DNA of 64,000 bases from Mycolicibacterium iranicum (GTDB lineage Bacteria > Actinomycetota > Actinomycetes > Mycobacteriales > Mycobacteriaceae): assembly GCF_001650495.1 (NCBI RefSeq), contig NZ_LWCS01000027.1, forward strand, positions 22,812-86,811, in the 5' to 3' direction. Under the pieces are notes generated by a model. The model did no database searches. It was not told the origin of the DNA and was given only the letters and a program-made list of their open reading frames with translations. Below, one piece after another: positions 25,064 to 34,232 of this stretch (within the stretch, counting starts at the first letter, position 1; every line of letters starts with the position of its first letter). The translations under genes were made by a program, and so were the position numbers.

Positions 25064-26740
25064 GTGGATTTGACGCACACTCCACCGGGACCGCTGGCCC
25101 CGGGCGGCCTACGGGTCACCGCACTGGGCGGCATCGGCGAAATCGGCCGCAACATGACGGTTTTCGAGCATCTCGGCCGGCTGCTCATCGTGGACTGCGG
25201 GGTGCTGTTCCCGACCCACGACGAGCCAGGCGTCGACCTCATCCTGCCTGACCTGCGCCACATCCAAGGACGGCTCGACGACGTCGAGGCGCTCGTCGTC
25301 ACCCACGCTCACGAAGACCACATCGGTGCGATCCCGTTCCTGCTCAAGCAGCGTGCCGATCTCCCGATTGTCGGCTCGAAGTTCACGCTCGCCCTGGTCG
25401 CCGAAAAGTGCCGCGAACATCGGCTCAGTCCGAAGCTCGTCGAGGTGGCCGAGGGTCAGAAGAGCACCCACGGCGTCTTCGAATGCCAGTACTTCGCCGT
25501 CAACCACTCGATCCCGGGCTGCCTGGCGATCGGCATCCGTACCGGCGCGGGCACGGTGCTGCACACCGGTGACATCAAGCTCGACCAACTGCCGCCCGAT
25601 GGCAGGCCTACCGATCTGCCCGGAATGTCACGTCTGGGAGACGCCGGCGTCGACCTGTTCCTCTGCGATTCCACGAACTCCGAGATCCCGGGGGTCGGAC
25701 CGTCGGAGAGCGAGGTGGGCCCGTCGCTGCACCGGTTGATGCGGGGCGCCGACGGCCGGGTCATCGTGGCCTGCTTCGCGTCCAACGTCGATCGGGTGCA
25801 GTCGATCATCGACGCCGCGGTCGCACTCGGCCGACGGGTTTCGTTCGTTGGGCGTTCCATGGTGCGCAACATGGGCATCGCCCGCGAATTGGGCTATCTG
25901 AACGTCGCGGACGAAGATGTGCTGGACATTGCCGCCGCGGAGATGATGCCTGCCGACCAGGTCGTGCTCATCACCACGGGTACGCAGGGCGAGCCGATGG
26001 CGGCCCTGTCCCGGATGTCGCGGGGAGAGCATCGCAGTATCACGCTGACGGCAGGCGATCTGATCATCCTGTCGTCCTCGCTGATCCCAGGCAACGAAGA
26101 GGCGGTGTACGGGGTCATCGATTCACTGGCCAAGATCGGTGCCCGCGTCGTCACCAATCAACAAGTGCGCGTTCATGTCTCGGGACATGCCTACGCCGGT
26201 GAGCTGCTGTTCCTCTACAACGGGGTGCGGCCACGCAACGTCATGCCCGTACACGGGACGTGGCGCATGCTTCGGGCCAACGCCGCGCTCGCGGCCAGGA
26301 CCGGCGTGCCGGAGGACAACATCGTCCTCGCCGAGAACGGGGTCAGCGTCGACCTGGTGGCTGGACGTGTCAGCATCGCCGGTGCGGTACCGGTCGGCAA
26401 GATGTTCGTCGACGGGCTCATCACCGGCGACGTCGGGGATGCGACGCTCGGGGAGCGGTTGATCCTGTCCTCCGGCTTCGTCGCGGTCACCGTGGTGGTC
26501 CGGCGTGGCACGGGCAAGCCCGCCGGGCCTGCGCACCTGTATTCGCGGGGCTTCTCCGAGGACCCCAAGGCGCTTGAGCCCGTAGCCCGCAAGGTGGAAC
26601 AGGAACTGGAACACCTGGCCTCACAGAACGTCACCGATCCGACGCGGATCGCGCAGGGTGTGCGGCGCACGGTCGGCAAATGGGTGGGGGAGACCTACCG
26701 CCGGCAGCCGATGATCGTGCCTACGGTCATCGAGATCTGA
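25064..26740 (+). CDS. rnj: Ribonuclease J
   Basis: RNase J is a beta-CASP metallo-beta-lactamase with endonuclease and 5' exonuclease activity in RNA maturation and decay. The 558-residue protein has GGIGEIGRNM, the zinc motif THAHEDHIGA near residue 78-87, LHTGDIKLDQ, the beta-CASP region, and VHVSGHAYAGELLFLYNGVRPRN, with a C-terminal domain. It follows dapA closely (dapA-rnj order as Rv2753c-Rv2752c). With PNPase it gives this window two central RNA-decay enzymes. Confidence 0.96.
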   Translation: MDLTHTPPGPLAPGGLRVTALGGIGEIGRNMTVFEHLGRLLIVDCGVLFPTHDEPGVDLILPDLRHIQGRLDDVEALVVTHAHEDHIGAIPFLLKQRADLPIVGSKFTLALVAEKCREHRLSPKLVEVAEGQKSTHGVFECQYFAVNHSIPGCLAIGIRTGAGTVLHTGDIKLDQLPPDGRPTDLPGMSRLGDAGVDLFLCDSTNSEIPGVGPSESEVGPSLHRLMRGADGRVIVACFASNVDRVQSIIDAAVALGRRVSFVGRSMVRNMGIARELGYLNVADEDVLDIAAAEMMPADQVVLITTGTQGEPMAALSRMSRGEHRSITLTAGDLIILSSSLIPGNEEAVYGVIDSLAKIGARVVTNQQVRVHVSGHAYAGELLFLYNGVRPRNVMPVHGTWRMLRANAALAARTGVPEDNIVLAENGVSVDLVAGRVSIAGAVPVGKMFVDGLITGDVGDATLGERLILSSGFVAVTVVVRRGTGKPAGPAHLYSRGFSEDPKALEPVARKVEQELEHLASQNVTDPTRIAQGVRRTVGKWVGETYRRQPMIVPTVIEI

Positions 26741-26767
26741 GCGCTGCCGTCTGCGGAACCGATCGGC

Positions 26768-26811
26768 CCGCCGCGCATCACGGTTACCCCTCGTGAACCG
26801 TGGCGCGGCGG
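26768..26811 (+). terminator. Large stem-loop after rnj
   Basis: CCGCCGCGC-AT-CACGGTT pairs with AACCGTG-GCGCGGCGG around a 10-base loop, giving 16 base pairs with a two-base bulge, 28 bp after the stop. A strong structure at the end of the thyX-dapA-rnj run. Confidence 0.65.
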
Positions 26812-27135
26812 CCGCGGGAGCGCAGACAAATTCTCGTTGCTCCCCACTAATTATGCACGGTGGGAACGCTTTGGCAATACGTCTGTACCAGACATGGTGA
26901 CGGGCAAATATTGCATTGCGTAAATTTTGCTCGGGCCTTTTCCAGTAAAACCAAACAATCGGTCAAGATCGGACATTTACGCAGGTAGTTGCGATTCGAA
27001 GAATGTAATCGCACAGTGACGCCAGCTTGCCCATAAATTACGCTACGGGCCGTTTCAGTAGAGGTTGCGCACCGGCTTAATAGCGAAGATCAAAATGAGA
27101 TTTACCTTGACAGTCTATTTGCTGAGCGCTTACCT
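26812..27135. other. AT-rich gene-free spacer between rnj and the response regulator
   Basis: This convergent spacer has clearly lower GC than its surroundings, with runs such as ATATTGCATTGCGTAAATTTTG and no credible open frame. It may be a gene relic, foreign DNA or host an untranslated RNA. I found no tRNA-like or riboswitch-like structure by eye. Confidence 0.4.
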
Positions 27136-27798
27136 CTAGACGGCTTCCAGTCGATAGCCCAAGCCGCGCAAGGTGACGAATCGGTTGGCGCCCAGCTTGC
27201 GCCGCAAATACCGGACATAGACGTCGACCACGTTGGACCCCGGTTCGTGGTCGTAGCCCCAGACCCGGCTCAACAACTGTTCGCGGGACAGCACCTGGCC
27301 TGGGTGTCTCAGAAAGGTCTCGGCCAAGGCGAACTCTCGCGCAGACAGATCGACCGAGTAGTCGCCGACGTGAGCCCTGCGGGTACGGAGATCCAGCCGC
27401 AGTCCGCCATAGGACAGCGTGGCCATCTCCGCGGTCCGTCCCGGAGCTAGTCCCAGTCGCACGCGCGCGAGCAGTTCCTCGAAGCGGAACGGCTTGGGGA
27501 GGTAGTCTTCGGCGCCGCCCTCGATCGCGGCCACCGTGTCCGCGACGCTGGCGCGGGCGATCAGTACTACGACGGGAAGTGTGCTGCCCTCGGCGCGGAG
27601 ACGTCGCAGGACGGTGAACCCGTCCATCCCGGGAAGCCCGGTGTCGAGAACCATCAGATCAAAGTCGCCACTGCACGCAAGGGTGTAGGCTGACCGCCCG
27701 TCCGAGACGACGGTGACCGAAAAACCATTGGAAGACAGTCCTTTTCGGACGAAGGACGAGATCCGCGGCTCATCTTCGGCGATCAGGATGGCTGCCAT
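27136..27798 (-). CDS. OmpR/PhoB-type response regulator, orphan
   Basis: A 220-residue regulator with a receiver domain (acidic E8-D9, phosphoacceptor Asp52 in MVLDTGLPGMDG, LPKPF lysine) and a winged-helix output domain (LSAREFALAETFLRHPGQVLSREQLL, then VDVYVRYLRRKL and RGLGYRLEAV). The conserved Thr/Ser after the fourth strand (usually LTAR) is Ile here (VLIARAS), so signalling may be atypical. No histidine kinase gene lies on either side. Confidence 0.9.
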   Translation of the reverse strand: MAAILIAEDEPRISSFVRKGLSSNGFSVTVVSDGRSAYTLACSGDFDLMVLDTGLPGMDGFTVLRRLRAEGSTLPVVVLIARASVADTVAAIEGGAEDYLPKPFRFEELLARVRLGLAPGRTAEMATLSYGGLRLDLRTRRAHVGDYSVDLSAREFALAETFLRHPGQVLSREQLLSRVWGYDHEPGSNVVDVYVRYLRRKLGANRFVTLRGLGYRLEAV

Positions 27799-28232
27799 GG
27801 CGTCACTTCCGGCATCAACGTCACCGCCGGAATCAACACCGAGAACGGCGAACTGCGGCGCAGTGCTGAATCAAGCATCACCTACCCCCGTGTGCAACGG
27901 CGGGGCCCGCACGATCGACGAGCCCGTGCCCCGCGCCGTCGGAATGCGCACCCTATTTGCTCACCGCGACCGAACCAGCCGAAAACCCTGGCCCCCGCTT
28001 CCAGCGCTCAGGCCCCAGCCGGACTCGGGTGTCCGGAGCCTCAGCGAGCCGCCCGACGTCTCCGATGCTACGCCGCTTCACTGTTTTGGCCTGGGAGAAC
28101 GGCATGCATTGTCGGCGGGCGCACTATCGCCCCGGCCTAGGCGCTGCGGATGCGGCACCGGTCTTCCGATGGCGGAGGACTGCCGTGCAATGTCACGCTC
28201 AGCGAGTTTGCGGGGGTATCTGGCGTCACGCG
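27799..28232. other. Gene-free spacer upstream of the response regulator
   Basis: About 430 bp of normal-GC DNA between the response regulator start and the end of the methyltransferase gene. Several frames are open but none has convincing composition, start or similarity. I see no repeat or hairpin of note; the regulator's promoter should lie near 27800-27850. Confidence 0.4.
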
Positions 28233-29105
28233 TCAGCGCTCGGCCATGACCGTCCATTCGAGCGCCGACGCGGTGAGATCGCGACCGGCGGGGCGAATGT
28301 AAGCGTCGCGGAAGTAGCTTGGCCCTGCCTGCTCGACCTCCCGCCAGCCGTACTCGGCGAGAAGTTCGCCGACCTGCTCGGGGATGAGTCCGGACTTCCA
28401 CACCTCGCGGCGCTTGCGGAACCTGCGGTACACGGCTTCGGCGCCGTGCAGGTTGGTGCCGTCGATGAAGTCCTGGCGGATATAGGTGAACACCAGCCTG
28501 CTTCCAGGGGCGGCGTCGCCGAGCTGAGCGAGGGTGGACCGCACGGCCTCAGGTGTCAGGTACTGCGTCACACCCTCCCAGATGAAAAACGTCCGCGCTT
28601 GCCTGACATACCCGCGCGCCTCCAGCGTCGGGATGAGCGCATCGCGCTCGAAGTCGACCGGGACGAGGTGCACCGACGCCGGAACCGAGCCCAGCACCCG
28701 TTGCAGCACAGTCCCTTTGAGTTTCGAGTTGACCGGCTGGTCGACCTCGAAGACCGGCAGGTCGCTGTGGCGGGCGATACGGCAGGCGCGCGTGTCCAAG
28801 CCGGCGCCGAGCACGACAACGGTGTCGGTGTCATTGAGCGGATCCGAAAGGCGTTCATCGATGAAGCGTTTGCGGCACGCGATGCTGGCCCACAGGCCGG
28901 GGCCCGACCGGTCGATGGCGGATACGGTTGCCCGCCGGAGCGTGTCCGAGCGTGTCGCGCGCACCAGGATACGAAATCTGCGGGGCAGGAATGACTCCGC
29001 GAGATCATCATCGACCAGGCGACGCGCCGAGGGCTCGTTGTGCTCGATGGCCGCCAGCACCATGGGCCCGAAGGCGGTCTGGGCAGCGGCGTTTCGAGAG
29101 GTCAT
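28233..29105 (-). CDS. SAM-dependent methyltransferase, leucine carboxyl methyltransferase-like family
   Basis: A 290-residue member of the mycobacterial putative S-adenosylmethionine methyltransferase family (LCMT/TIGR00027 type): VVVLGAGLDTRACRI is the SAM-binding motif, followed by FEVDQP and the FIWEGVTQYLT signature. Substrates are mostly unknown in this expanded family. The ATG overlaps the stop of the upstream SDR gene, so both form one operon. Confidence 0.9.
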   Translation of the reverse strand: MTSRNAAAQTAFGPMVLAAIEHNEPSARRLVDDDLAESFLPRRFRILVRATRSDTLRRATVSAIDRSGPGLWASIACRKRFIDERLSDPLNDTDTVVVLGAGLDTRACRIARHSDLPVFEVDQPVNSKLKGTVLQRVLGSVPASVHLVPVDFERDALIPTLEARGYVRQARTFFIWEGVTQYLTPEAVRSTLAQLGDAAPGSRLVFTYIRQDFIDGTNLHGAEAVYRRFRKRREVWKSGLIPEQVGELLAEYGWREVEQAGPSYFRDAYIRPAGRDLTASALEWTVMAER

Positions 29106-29920
29106 CGTTTATTGATATACCCCGCGTCGACCGGCAGCGTGATCCCGGTGACGTACCGAGCGGAATCCGACACCAGCCAGAACACTGCGTTGGCGATGTC
29201 CTCGGGCTCCAAGGTCTGCACAGGCAACGCGTTGCCCATATCTGGGCCCCCCTCGCTCCGCTGCGCCATGCCGTCCAGCCACGAGCGGGTGAACTCGTTG
29301 TCGATCATGGGCGTGTTCACGCCGGCCGGGTGCACCGAGTTGACCCGAATGCTGTACTGGGCAAGGAAATTGGCGTACACCCGCATGATTCCGACAATGC
29401 CGTGCTTGGCGGCGGCGTACCCGACAGAGCCTGCTAGCGGCGCGCCGAGGCCGACCAGACCTGCGACCGAACTGGTGAGCACGATGGCGCCGCCGTTGCC
29501 GAACTTCACCATGGGCTTCATTGCGACGTCGATCGTGTTGTAGACGCCGGTCAGGTTCACATCGATGACGTCCTGCCACGCATTGTCGGCGGCCATGGGT
29601 GCGATGCCCGCGTTGGCCACGACGATGTCGAGGCGGTTGCCGAGCTTCTCGGTCCCGTCCCGCACGGCCGCCTTGACGGCGTCGCGGTCGCGGACGTCGG
29701 CCTGATACGTCGCAATGCGCGCGCCCGCGTCCTCGACGAGCTTGACCGTGGTTGCCATGTCCTCGGGGGTAGCCAGCGGGTAGGGGACCGACTCGATCTG
29801 GGCGCAGAGATCGAGCGCGATGATGTCGGCGCCCGCCGAGGCAAGTTTGACGGCGTGCGCGCGGCCTTGGCCGCGCGCGGCGCCGGTGATGAAAGCGACC
29901 TTGCCGGTGAGCTCACCCAT
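29102..29920 (-). CDS. Mycofactocin-type short-chain dehydrogenase
   Basis: A 272-residue SDR. TGAARGQGRAHA, the long insertion before ADVRDRDAV, and VNLTGVYNTI are characteristic of mycofactocin-coupled SDRs, which hold their nicotinamide cofactor tightly. The catalytic Ser is in LTSSVAG and Tyr-Lys in YAAAKHG. Substrate unknown. M. tuberculosis Rv2750 occupies the same place. It is upstream of and overlaps the methyltransferase gene; a monooxygenase-fold gene precedes it by 13 bp. Confidence 0.9.
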   Translation of the reverse strand: MGELTGKVAFITGAARGQGRAHAVKLASAGADIIALDLCAQIESVPYPLATPEDMATTVKLVEDAGARIATYQADVRDRDAVKAAVRDGTEKLGNRLDIVVANAGIAPMAADNAWQDVIDVNLTGVYNTIDVAMKPMVKFGNGGAIVLTSSVAGLVGLGAPLAGSVGYAAAKHGIVGIMRVYANFLAQYSIRVNSVHPAGVNTPMIDNEFTRSWLDGMAQRSEGGPDMGNALPVQTLEPEDIANAVFWLVSDSARYVTGITLPVDAGYINKR

Positions 29921-29933
29921 GGTCAGCGATGCC

Positions 29934-30248
29934 CTAGGGCCGCAGCTGGCCCTTGGCGGGGTCGCCGGCGACGACCGGCTGCATCACCTTGATGTCGGGG
30001 GCGCCGTCGAGGTGGTCGCCGACGGTGCCGAAGAGCGTGGCGACCGCGGGCGCGGCGCTGTGCGCCTGCAGTGCGTCCGCGTCGGCCCACTGCTCGACGA
30101 ACACGAAGGTGCCGTCGGACTCGTGCAGCGAGTAGAGCTGGCAGCCGGGCTCGTCGTGAACCGCTTCGATGGCCTGTGTGCAGGCGTTACGCACCGTGTC
30201 GACCGACTCGGGCTTGGCGGTCATGGTGGCGATGACGACGATCGGCAT
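29934..30248 (-). CDS. Antibiotic biosynthesis monooxygenase (ABM) domain protein
   Basis: A 104-residue dimeric alpha+beta barrel protein. MPIVVIATMTAKPESVD, GCQLYSLHESDGTFVFVEQWAD and HSAAPAV are typical ABM features with the conserved H/E/W pattern. Similar proteins include quinol monooxygenases; activity here is unproven. Rv2749 is the matching position. It heads the SDR-methyltransferase run. Confidence 0.88.
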   Translation of the reverse strand: MPIVVIATMTAKPESVDTVRNACTQAIEAVHDEPGCQLYSLHESDGTFVFVEQWADADALQAHSAAPAVATLFGTVGDHLDGAPDIKVMQPVVAGDPAKGQLRP

Positions 30249-30415
30249 ACGGAACTCCTCGTTGAGCGGGACTGAACAGATGTCACCGTACTGTCTCCTG
30301 CCGCGCGTGTCCTCGGCGGGCGAATTGGGGGCCGCAACGCCGCGACCGTCCCGATGCCCGGCTGACACCAAGCTGTGACCAGTGTGGCGCATGGTGCATC
30401 TGAGGTCACAGCGAC

Positions 30416-30421
30416 TACGCT
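30416..30421 (+). promoter_or_regulatory. -10 hexamer TACGCT of ftsK (leaderless)
   Basis: TACGCT, seven bases, then ATG at 30429. No Shine-Dalgarno sequence. Confidence 0.45.
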
Positions 30422-30428
30422 GAACCCC

Positions 30429-32963
30429 ATGGCGAGTAAGACCGCGGCCCGATCTTCTGCACGTCAGAGCAGGTCAAAGGCCCCAGCGCGGGGCGGGAGG
30501 CGGCCGGCGCGCGCGTCTGCGCCGCGCCGCAAACCCACCCGTCGGGGCCCGTCACCTGTCGCGTCGGCCGGCACGGCTGTCGGACGCGGGGTGCGCGCGG
30601 GCTGGCTCATGGTGGCCAAGGGCGCCGGAAGCACGGCCCGTTCGGTGGGTCGGGCACGCGAACTGGAACCCGGACACCGTCGCGACGGCCTTGCCCTGGC
30701 CCTGCTCGGTCTCGCCGTCGTCGTCGCCGCGAGTTCCTGGTTCGAGGCGGCGCGCCCGGTCGGCGCGTGGATCGACACGATCGTGCGCGTTGTCATCGGC
30801 GCTGCCGTCGTGCTGGTGCCTCTCGTGCTGGCCGCGATCGGGGTGACGCTGATGCGCTCGGAGCCGGATCCCGAGGCGAGGCCCCGACTGATCCTCGGGT
30901 TCGCGATGATCGCGCTGCCGGCCCTCGGCCTGTGGCACCTGTGGGCGGGGTCGCCGGCGGACCCGGTCGGTCGCCAGCACGCAGGCGGATTCGTCGGGTT
31001 CGTCCTCGGCGGCCCGCTGTCGGACGGGCTGACCTCATGGATCGCGGCGCCGCTGCTGTTCATCGGCGTCCTCTTCGGGGTGCTGCTGGTAACCGGGACC
31101 ACGATTCGCGAGGTGCCCGCAACCGTCCGCGATATGTTCACCACGCGCTGGAACCGCGAATACGACGACGAGTACGACGAGTACGACGAACACGGCGAGT
31201 ACGACGAGAGCGAGACATCCGAGGACTTCTCCGACGGGTATTACGACGATGCCCCCCTGGATGACCCCCTCGACGAAGCGGAGGCGTGGCCGTCGACCAC
31301 CCAGACCACCGTGCCGCTGACGCGTCCGGACGGCCCCGTCGGCACGCCGATGGACAACTACCCGCTCGAGGAGCCCAAGGCCATCGAGTCGGCGGCCAAG
31401 TCACGCAAGAAACCGCCCAAAGTGCCCAAGCTGGTTCTCGACCGTGTGGTGGACGGGCCCTACACGCTGCCCTCGCTCGACCTGCTGATCGCCGGGGATC
31501 CGCCGAAACGCCTGACATCGGCCAACCAGGCCATGACCGACGCGATCACGTCGGTGCTCGAGCAGTTCAAGATCGACGCCGCCGTCACCGGCTGCACGCG
31601 CGGACCGACGGTCACCCGCTACGAGGTCGAACTCGGCCCCGGCGTCAAGGTCGAGAAGATCACCGCCCTGCACCGCAACATCGCCTACGCGGTGGCGACC
31701 GAGAGCGTCCGCATGCTCGCCCCGATCCCCGGCAAGTCCGCCGTCGGCATCGAGGTTCCCAATACCGACCGCGAAATGGTGCGCCTGGCCGACGTATTGA
31801 CCGACCCCGTGGTGCGCTCCGATCACCATCCGCTGGTCATCGGCCTCGGCAAAGACATCGAGGGCGAGATGATCTCGGCCAACCTGGCCAAGATGCCGCA
31901 CCTTCTGGTGGCCGGCTCGACGGGCTCAGGCAAGTCCAGCTTCGTCAACTCGATGCTGGTCTCGCTGCTCGCCCGAGCCACCCCTGACGAGGTCAGGATG
32001 ATCCTGATCGACCCGAAGATGGTGGAACTGACACCTTACGAAGGTATTCCTCATCTCATTACGCCGATCATCACCGAGCCGAAGAAGGCTGCCGCCGCGC
32101 TGGCATGGCTGGTGGAGGAGATGGAGCAGCGCTACCAGGACATGCAGGCCTCGCGAGTGCGCCATATCGACGTGTTCAATGAGAAGGTGCGCTCCGGTGA
32201 GATCACCGCACCGCTGGGCAGCAATCGCGAATACAAGCCGTACCCGTACATCCTGGCGATCGTCGACGAACTCGCCGATCTGATGATGACCGCGCCCCGA
32301 GACGTCGAAGAGGCTATTGTGCGCATCACTCAAAAGGCCCGTGCCGCAGGCATTCACCTCGTTCTGGCGACCCAGCGGCCGTCGGTTGACGTTGTAACGG
32401 GCCTGATCAAGACGAATGTGCCCTCGCGGCTGGCGTTCGCCACGTCGTCGCTGACCGACAGCCGCGTCATCCTGGACCAGCCCGGCGCGGAAAAGCTGAT
32501 CGGCATGGGTGACGGCCTGTTCCTGCCGATGGGCGCCAACAAGCCGATGCGCCTGCAGGGTGCGTTCATCACCGACGAGGAGATCCACGGGGTCGTCACG
32601 GCGACCAAGGATCAGGCCGAACCCGAGTTCGTCGAGGGCGTCACCGCCGTCAAGGCGGGCGAACGCAAAGACGTCGACCCCGATATCGGCGACGACATGG
32701 ACGTGTTCCTGCAGGCCGTCGAACTGGTGGTGTCGAGCCAGTTCGGGTCGACGTCGATGCTGCAGCGCAAGTTGCGCGTCGGCTTTGCCAAGGCGGGCCG
32801 TCTGATGGACCTCATGGAGAACCGCGGCATCGTGGGCCCGTCGGAGGGCTCGAAGGCGCGCGAGGTGCTCGTGAAACCCGACGAGCTGGCCGGCACACTG
32901 ATGCTGATCCGCGGTGGAAGCGACGCGTCAGGCGCCGACGCGGACGACGAACCGGATTTTTAG
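30429..32963 (+). CDS. ftsK: DNA translocase FtsK
   Basis: FtsK localises to the septum and pumps chromosomal DNA during division. The 844-residue protein has a basic Ala/Arg/Ser-rich N terminus, four transmembrane helices (about 90-220), an acidic linker with DEYDEYDEHGEYDE (about 245-260), a RecA-like motor with Walker A GSTGSGKSS near residue 495 and Walker B AIVDELADLMM, and a C-terminal gamma winged helix (LVVSSQFGSTSMLQRKLRVG). Length is near the M. tuberculosis protein. An alternative GTG at 30375 would add 18 residues before the predicted transcription start. Confidence 0.97.
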   Translation: MASKTAARSSARQSRSKAPARGGRRPARASAPRRKPTRRGPSPVASAGTAVGRGVRAGWLMVAKGAGSTARSVGRARELEPGHRRDGLALALLGLAVVVAASSWFEAARPVGAWIDTIVRVVIGAAVVLVPLVLAAIGVTLMRSEPDPEARPRLILGFAMIALPALGLWHLWAGSPADPVGRQHAGGFVGFVLGGPLSDGLTSWIAAPLLFIGVLFGVLLVTGTTIREVPATVRDMFTTRWNREYDDEYDEYDEHGEYDESETSEDFSDGYYDDAPLDDPLDEAEAWPSTTQTTVPLTRPDGPVGTPMDNYPLEEPKAIESAAKSRKKPPKVPKLVLDRVVDGPYTLPSLDLLIAGDPPKRLTSANQAMTDAITSVLEQFKIDAAVTGCTRGPTVTRYEVELGPGVKVEKITALHRNIAYAVATESVRMLAPIPGKSAVGIEVPNTDREMVRLADVLTDPVVRSDHHPLVIGLGKDIEGEMISANLAKMPHLLVAGSTGSGKSSFVNSMLVSLLARATPDEVRMILIDPKMVELTPYEGIPHLITPIITEPKKAAAALAWLVEEMEQRYQDMQASRVRHIDVFNEKVRSGEITAPLGSNREYKPYPYILAIVDELADLMMTAPRDVEEAIVRITQKARAAGIHLVLATQRPSVDVVTGLIKTNVPSRLAFATSSLTDSRVILDQPGAEKLIGMGDGLFLPMGANKPMRLQGAFITDEEIHGVVTATKDQAEPEFVEGVTAVKAGERKDVDPDIGDDMDVFLQAVELVVSSQFGSTSMLQRKLRVGFAKAGRLMDLMENRGIVGPSEGSKAREVLVKPDELAGTLMLIRGGSDASGADADDEPDF

Positions 32964-33071
32964 CGTATCGGCACGACGTACATTGCGCCGGAGCCTGAGG
33001 TAGACGAACAGCCGCCGCTCAGCACCTGCTGGGCGGTCGAGCTGGTGCGGTGCTGACCCGCGCTCAGATGT

Positions 33072-33593
33072 TCAGAGAGTCAACAACATCCGCGTGTTGC
33101 CGAGAATGTTCGGTTTCACGTAGGACAAGTCGAGGAACTCGGCTACACCCGTGTCGTAGGAGCGGCACATCTCCTCGTAGACCTCGGAGGTCACGGGCGT
33201 GCCCTCGATTTCCTGGAAACCGTGCCGACCGAAAAACTCCGTCTCGAAGGTGAGCACGAAGATCCGGCGCAAATGCAGCTCGGCCGCCACTTTCAGCAAC
33301 CGCTCGACGATGGCGTGGCCCACCCCCTGACCGCGGACCTTGGGATGGACCGCCACCGTGCGCACCTCACCGAGATCGGCCCACAGCACATGCAGCGCGC
33401 CGCAGCCGATCAGTTCACCGTCTATGTCGGCCACCCAGAACTCCTGCACGGATTCGTACAGCGTCACCAGGTTCTTCTCGAGCAGGATCTTGCCCGCGTA
33501 GATGTCGACGAGCTCCTTGATGGCCGCCACGTCGGAAGTCGTTGCCCGGCGCACCACAGGCTCACCGGCAGACGTGACCGGATCTGCGCTCAT
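33072..33593 (-). CDS. argA: Amino-acid N-acetyltransferase (stand-alone GNAT type, ArgA)
   Basis: This 173-residue GNAT enzyme is expected to acetylate glutamate (or glutamine) for arginine synthesis, as M. tuberculosis Rv2747 does. VRRATTSDVAAIKELVD, the acetyl-CoA loop VHPKVRGQGVGHAIVERLL and the conserved tail YVKPNILGNTRMLLTL are present. Unlike E. coli ArgA it lacks the amino-acid-kinase domain. It converges with ftsK and is divergent from pgsA. Confidence 0.93.
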   Translation of the reverse strand: MSADPVTSAGEPVVRRATTSDVAAIKELVDIYAGKILLEKNLVTLYESVQEFWVADIDGELIGCGALHVLWADLGEVRTVAVHPKVRGQGVGHAIVERLLKVAAELHLRRIFVLTFETEFFGRHGFQEIEGTPVTSEVYEEMCRSYDTGVAEFLDLSYVKPNILGNTRMLLTL

Positions 33594-33623
33594 GCTCCGA
33601 AGAGTATCGACATCCGCAACCAG

Positions 33624-33629
33624 TATTCT
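33624..33629 (+). promoter_or_regulatory. -10 hexamer TATTCT of the pgsA gene (leaderless)
   Basis: TATTCT, six bases (GTGGCG), GTG at 33636. The GTG immediately after the hexamer (33630) would lie upstream of the predicted transcription start, so 33636 is favoured. Confidence 0.5.
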
Positions 33630-33635
33630 GTGGCG

Positions 33636-34232
33636 GTGCCGGGCCAACCACATGTAGACCCCGTGGTTCCGCGCGCCCGTGTCGCCAACCTCGCCAATGT
33701 GCTCACCGGCATACGTTTCGTGTTGGTGCCAGTTTTCGTGGTGTGCTTGTTCATCGGCGATGGGCACGAAACATTTTGGCGGGTAATTGCATTCGCGGTG
33801 TTCGCAGTTGCTGTCATCACCGATCATCTCGACGGCGCGCTGGCCCGTAGTTACGGCATGGTGACCGAGTTCGGCACTCTTGCCGATCCGATCGCCGACA
33901 AGGCGCTGATCGGCGCGGCGCTGATCGGGCTCTCGATGCTGGGCGACCTGCCGTGGTGGGTGACCGTCGTCATCCTCGTCCGCGAACTCGGGGTGACCAT
34001 CCTGCGTCTTGCGGTGCTGCGTCGCGGCGTCATCCCCGCCAGCCGAGGCGGGAAGCTCAAGACACTCGTGCAGGCCGTCGCCATCGGGCTGTTCGTGCTG
34101 CCGCTGTCGGGTGCGTGGTTGACCGGTGCCTGGGTGATCATGCTCGCCGCGGTCGTGCTGACCGTGATAACCGGAATCGACTACTTCGTCTCCGCGTTCA
34201 GGGATTCGCGTGGACGACCCGCTGATCGATGA
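33636..34232 (+). CDS. pgsA: CDP-diacylglycerol-glycerol-3-phosphate 3-phosphatidyltransferase (PgsA3-like)
   Basis: A 198-residue CDP-alcohol phosphatidyltransferase with about five membrane helices. The family signature is complete: D-H-x-D-G-x2-A-R-x8-G-x3-D-x3-D within residues around 60-85 (DHLDGALAR ... GTLADPIADK). It makes phosphatidylglycerophosphate, precursor of phosphatidylglycerol and cardiolipin. Location before the cinA-like gene and clgR matches pgsA3 (Rv2746c). Its 3' end overlaps the next gene by 23 bp. Confidence 0.92.
   Translation: MPGQPHVDPVVPRARVANLANVLTGIRFVLVPVFVVCLFIGDGHETFWRVIAFAVFAVAVITDHLDGALARSYGMVTEFGTLADPIADKALIGAALIGLSMLGDLPWWVTVVILVRELGVTILRLAVLRRGVIPASRGGKLKTLVQAVAIGLFVLPLSGAWLTGAWVIMLAAVVLTVITGIDYFVSAFRDSRGRPADR

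Noticed and set aside
26741..27135. Riboswitch or tRNA in the AT-rich spacer
   Set aside because: Both neighbouring genes end here, so a cis-acting leader is not expected, and no recognisable conserved core was found.
27892..28249. Short open frames upstream of the response regulator
   Set aside because: Starts lack ribosome sites, composition is Arg/Pro-rich and overlapping frames are equally open, as expected for non-coding high-GC DNA.
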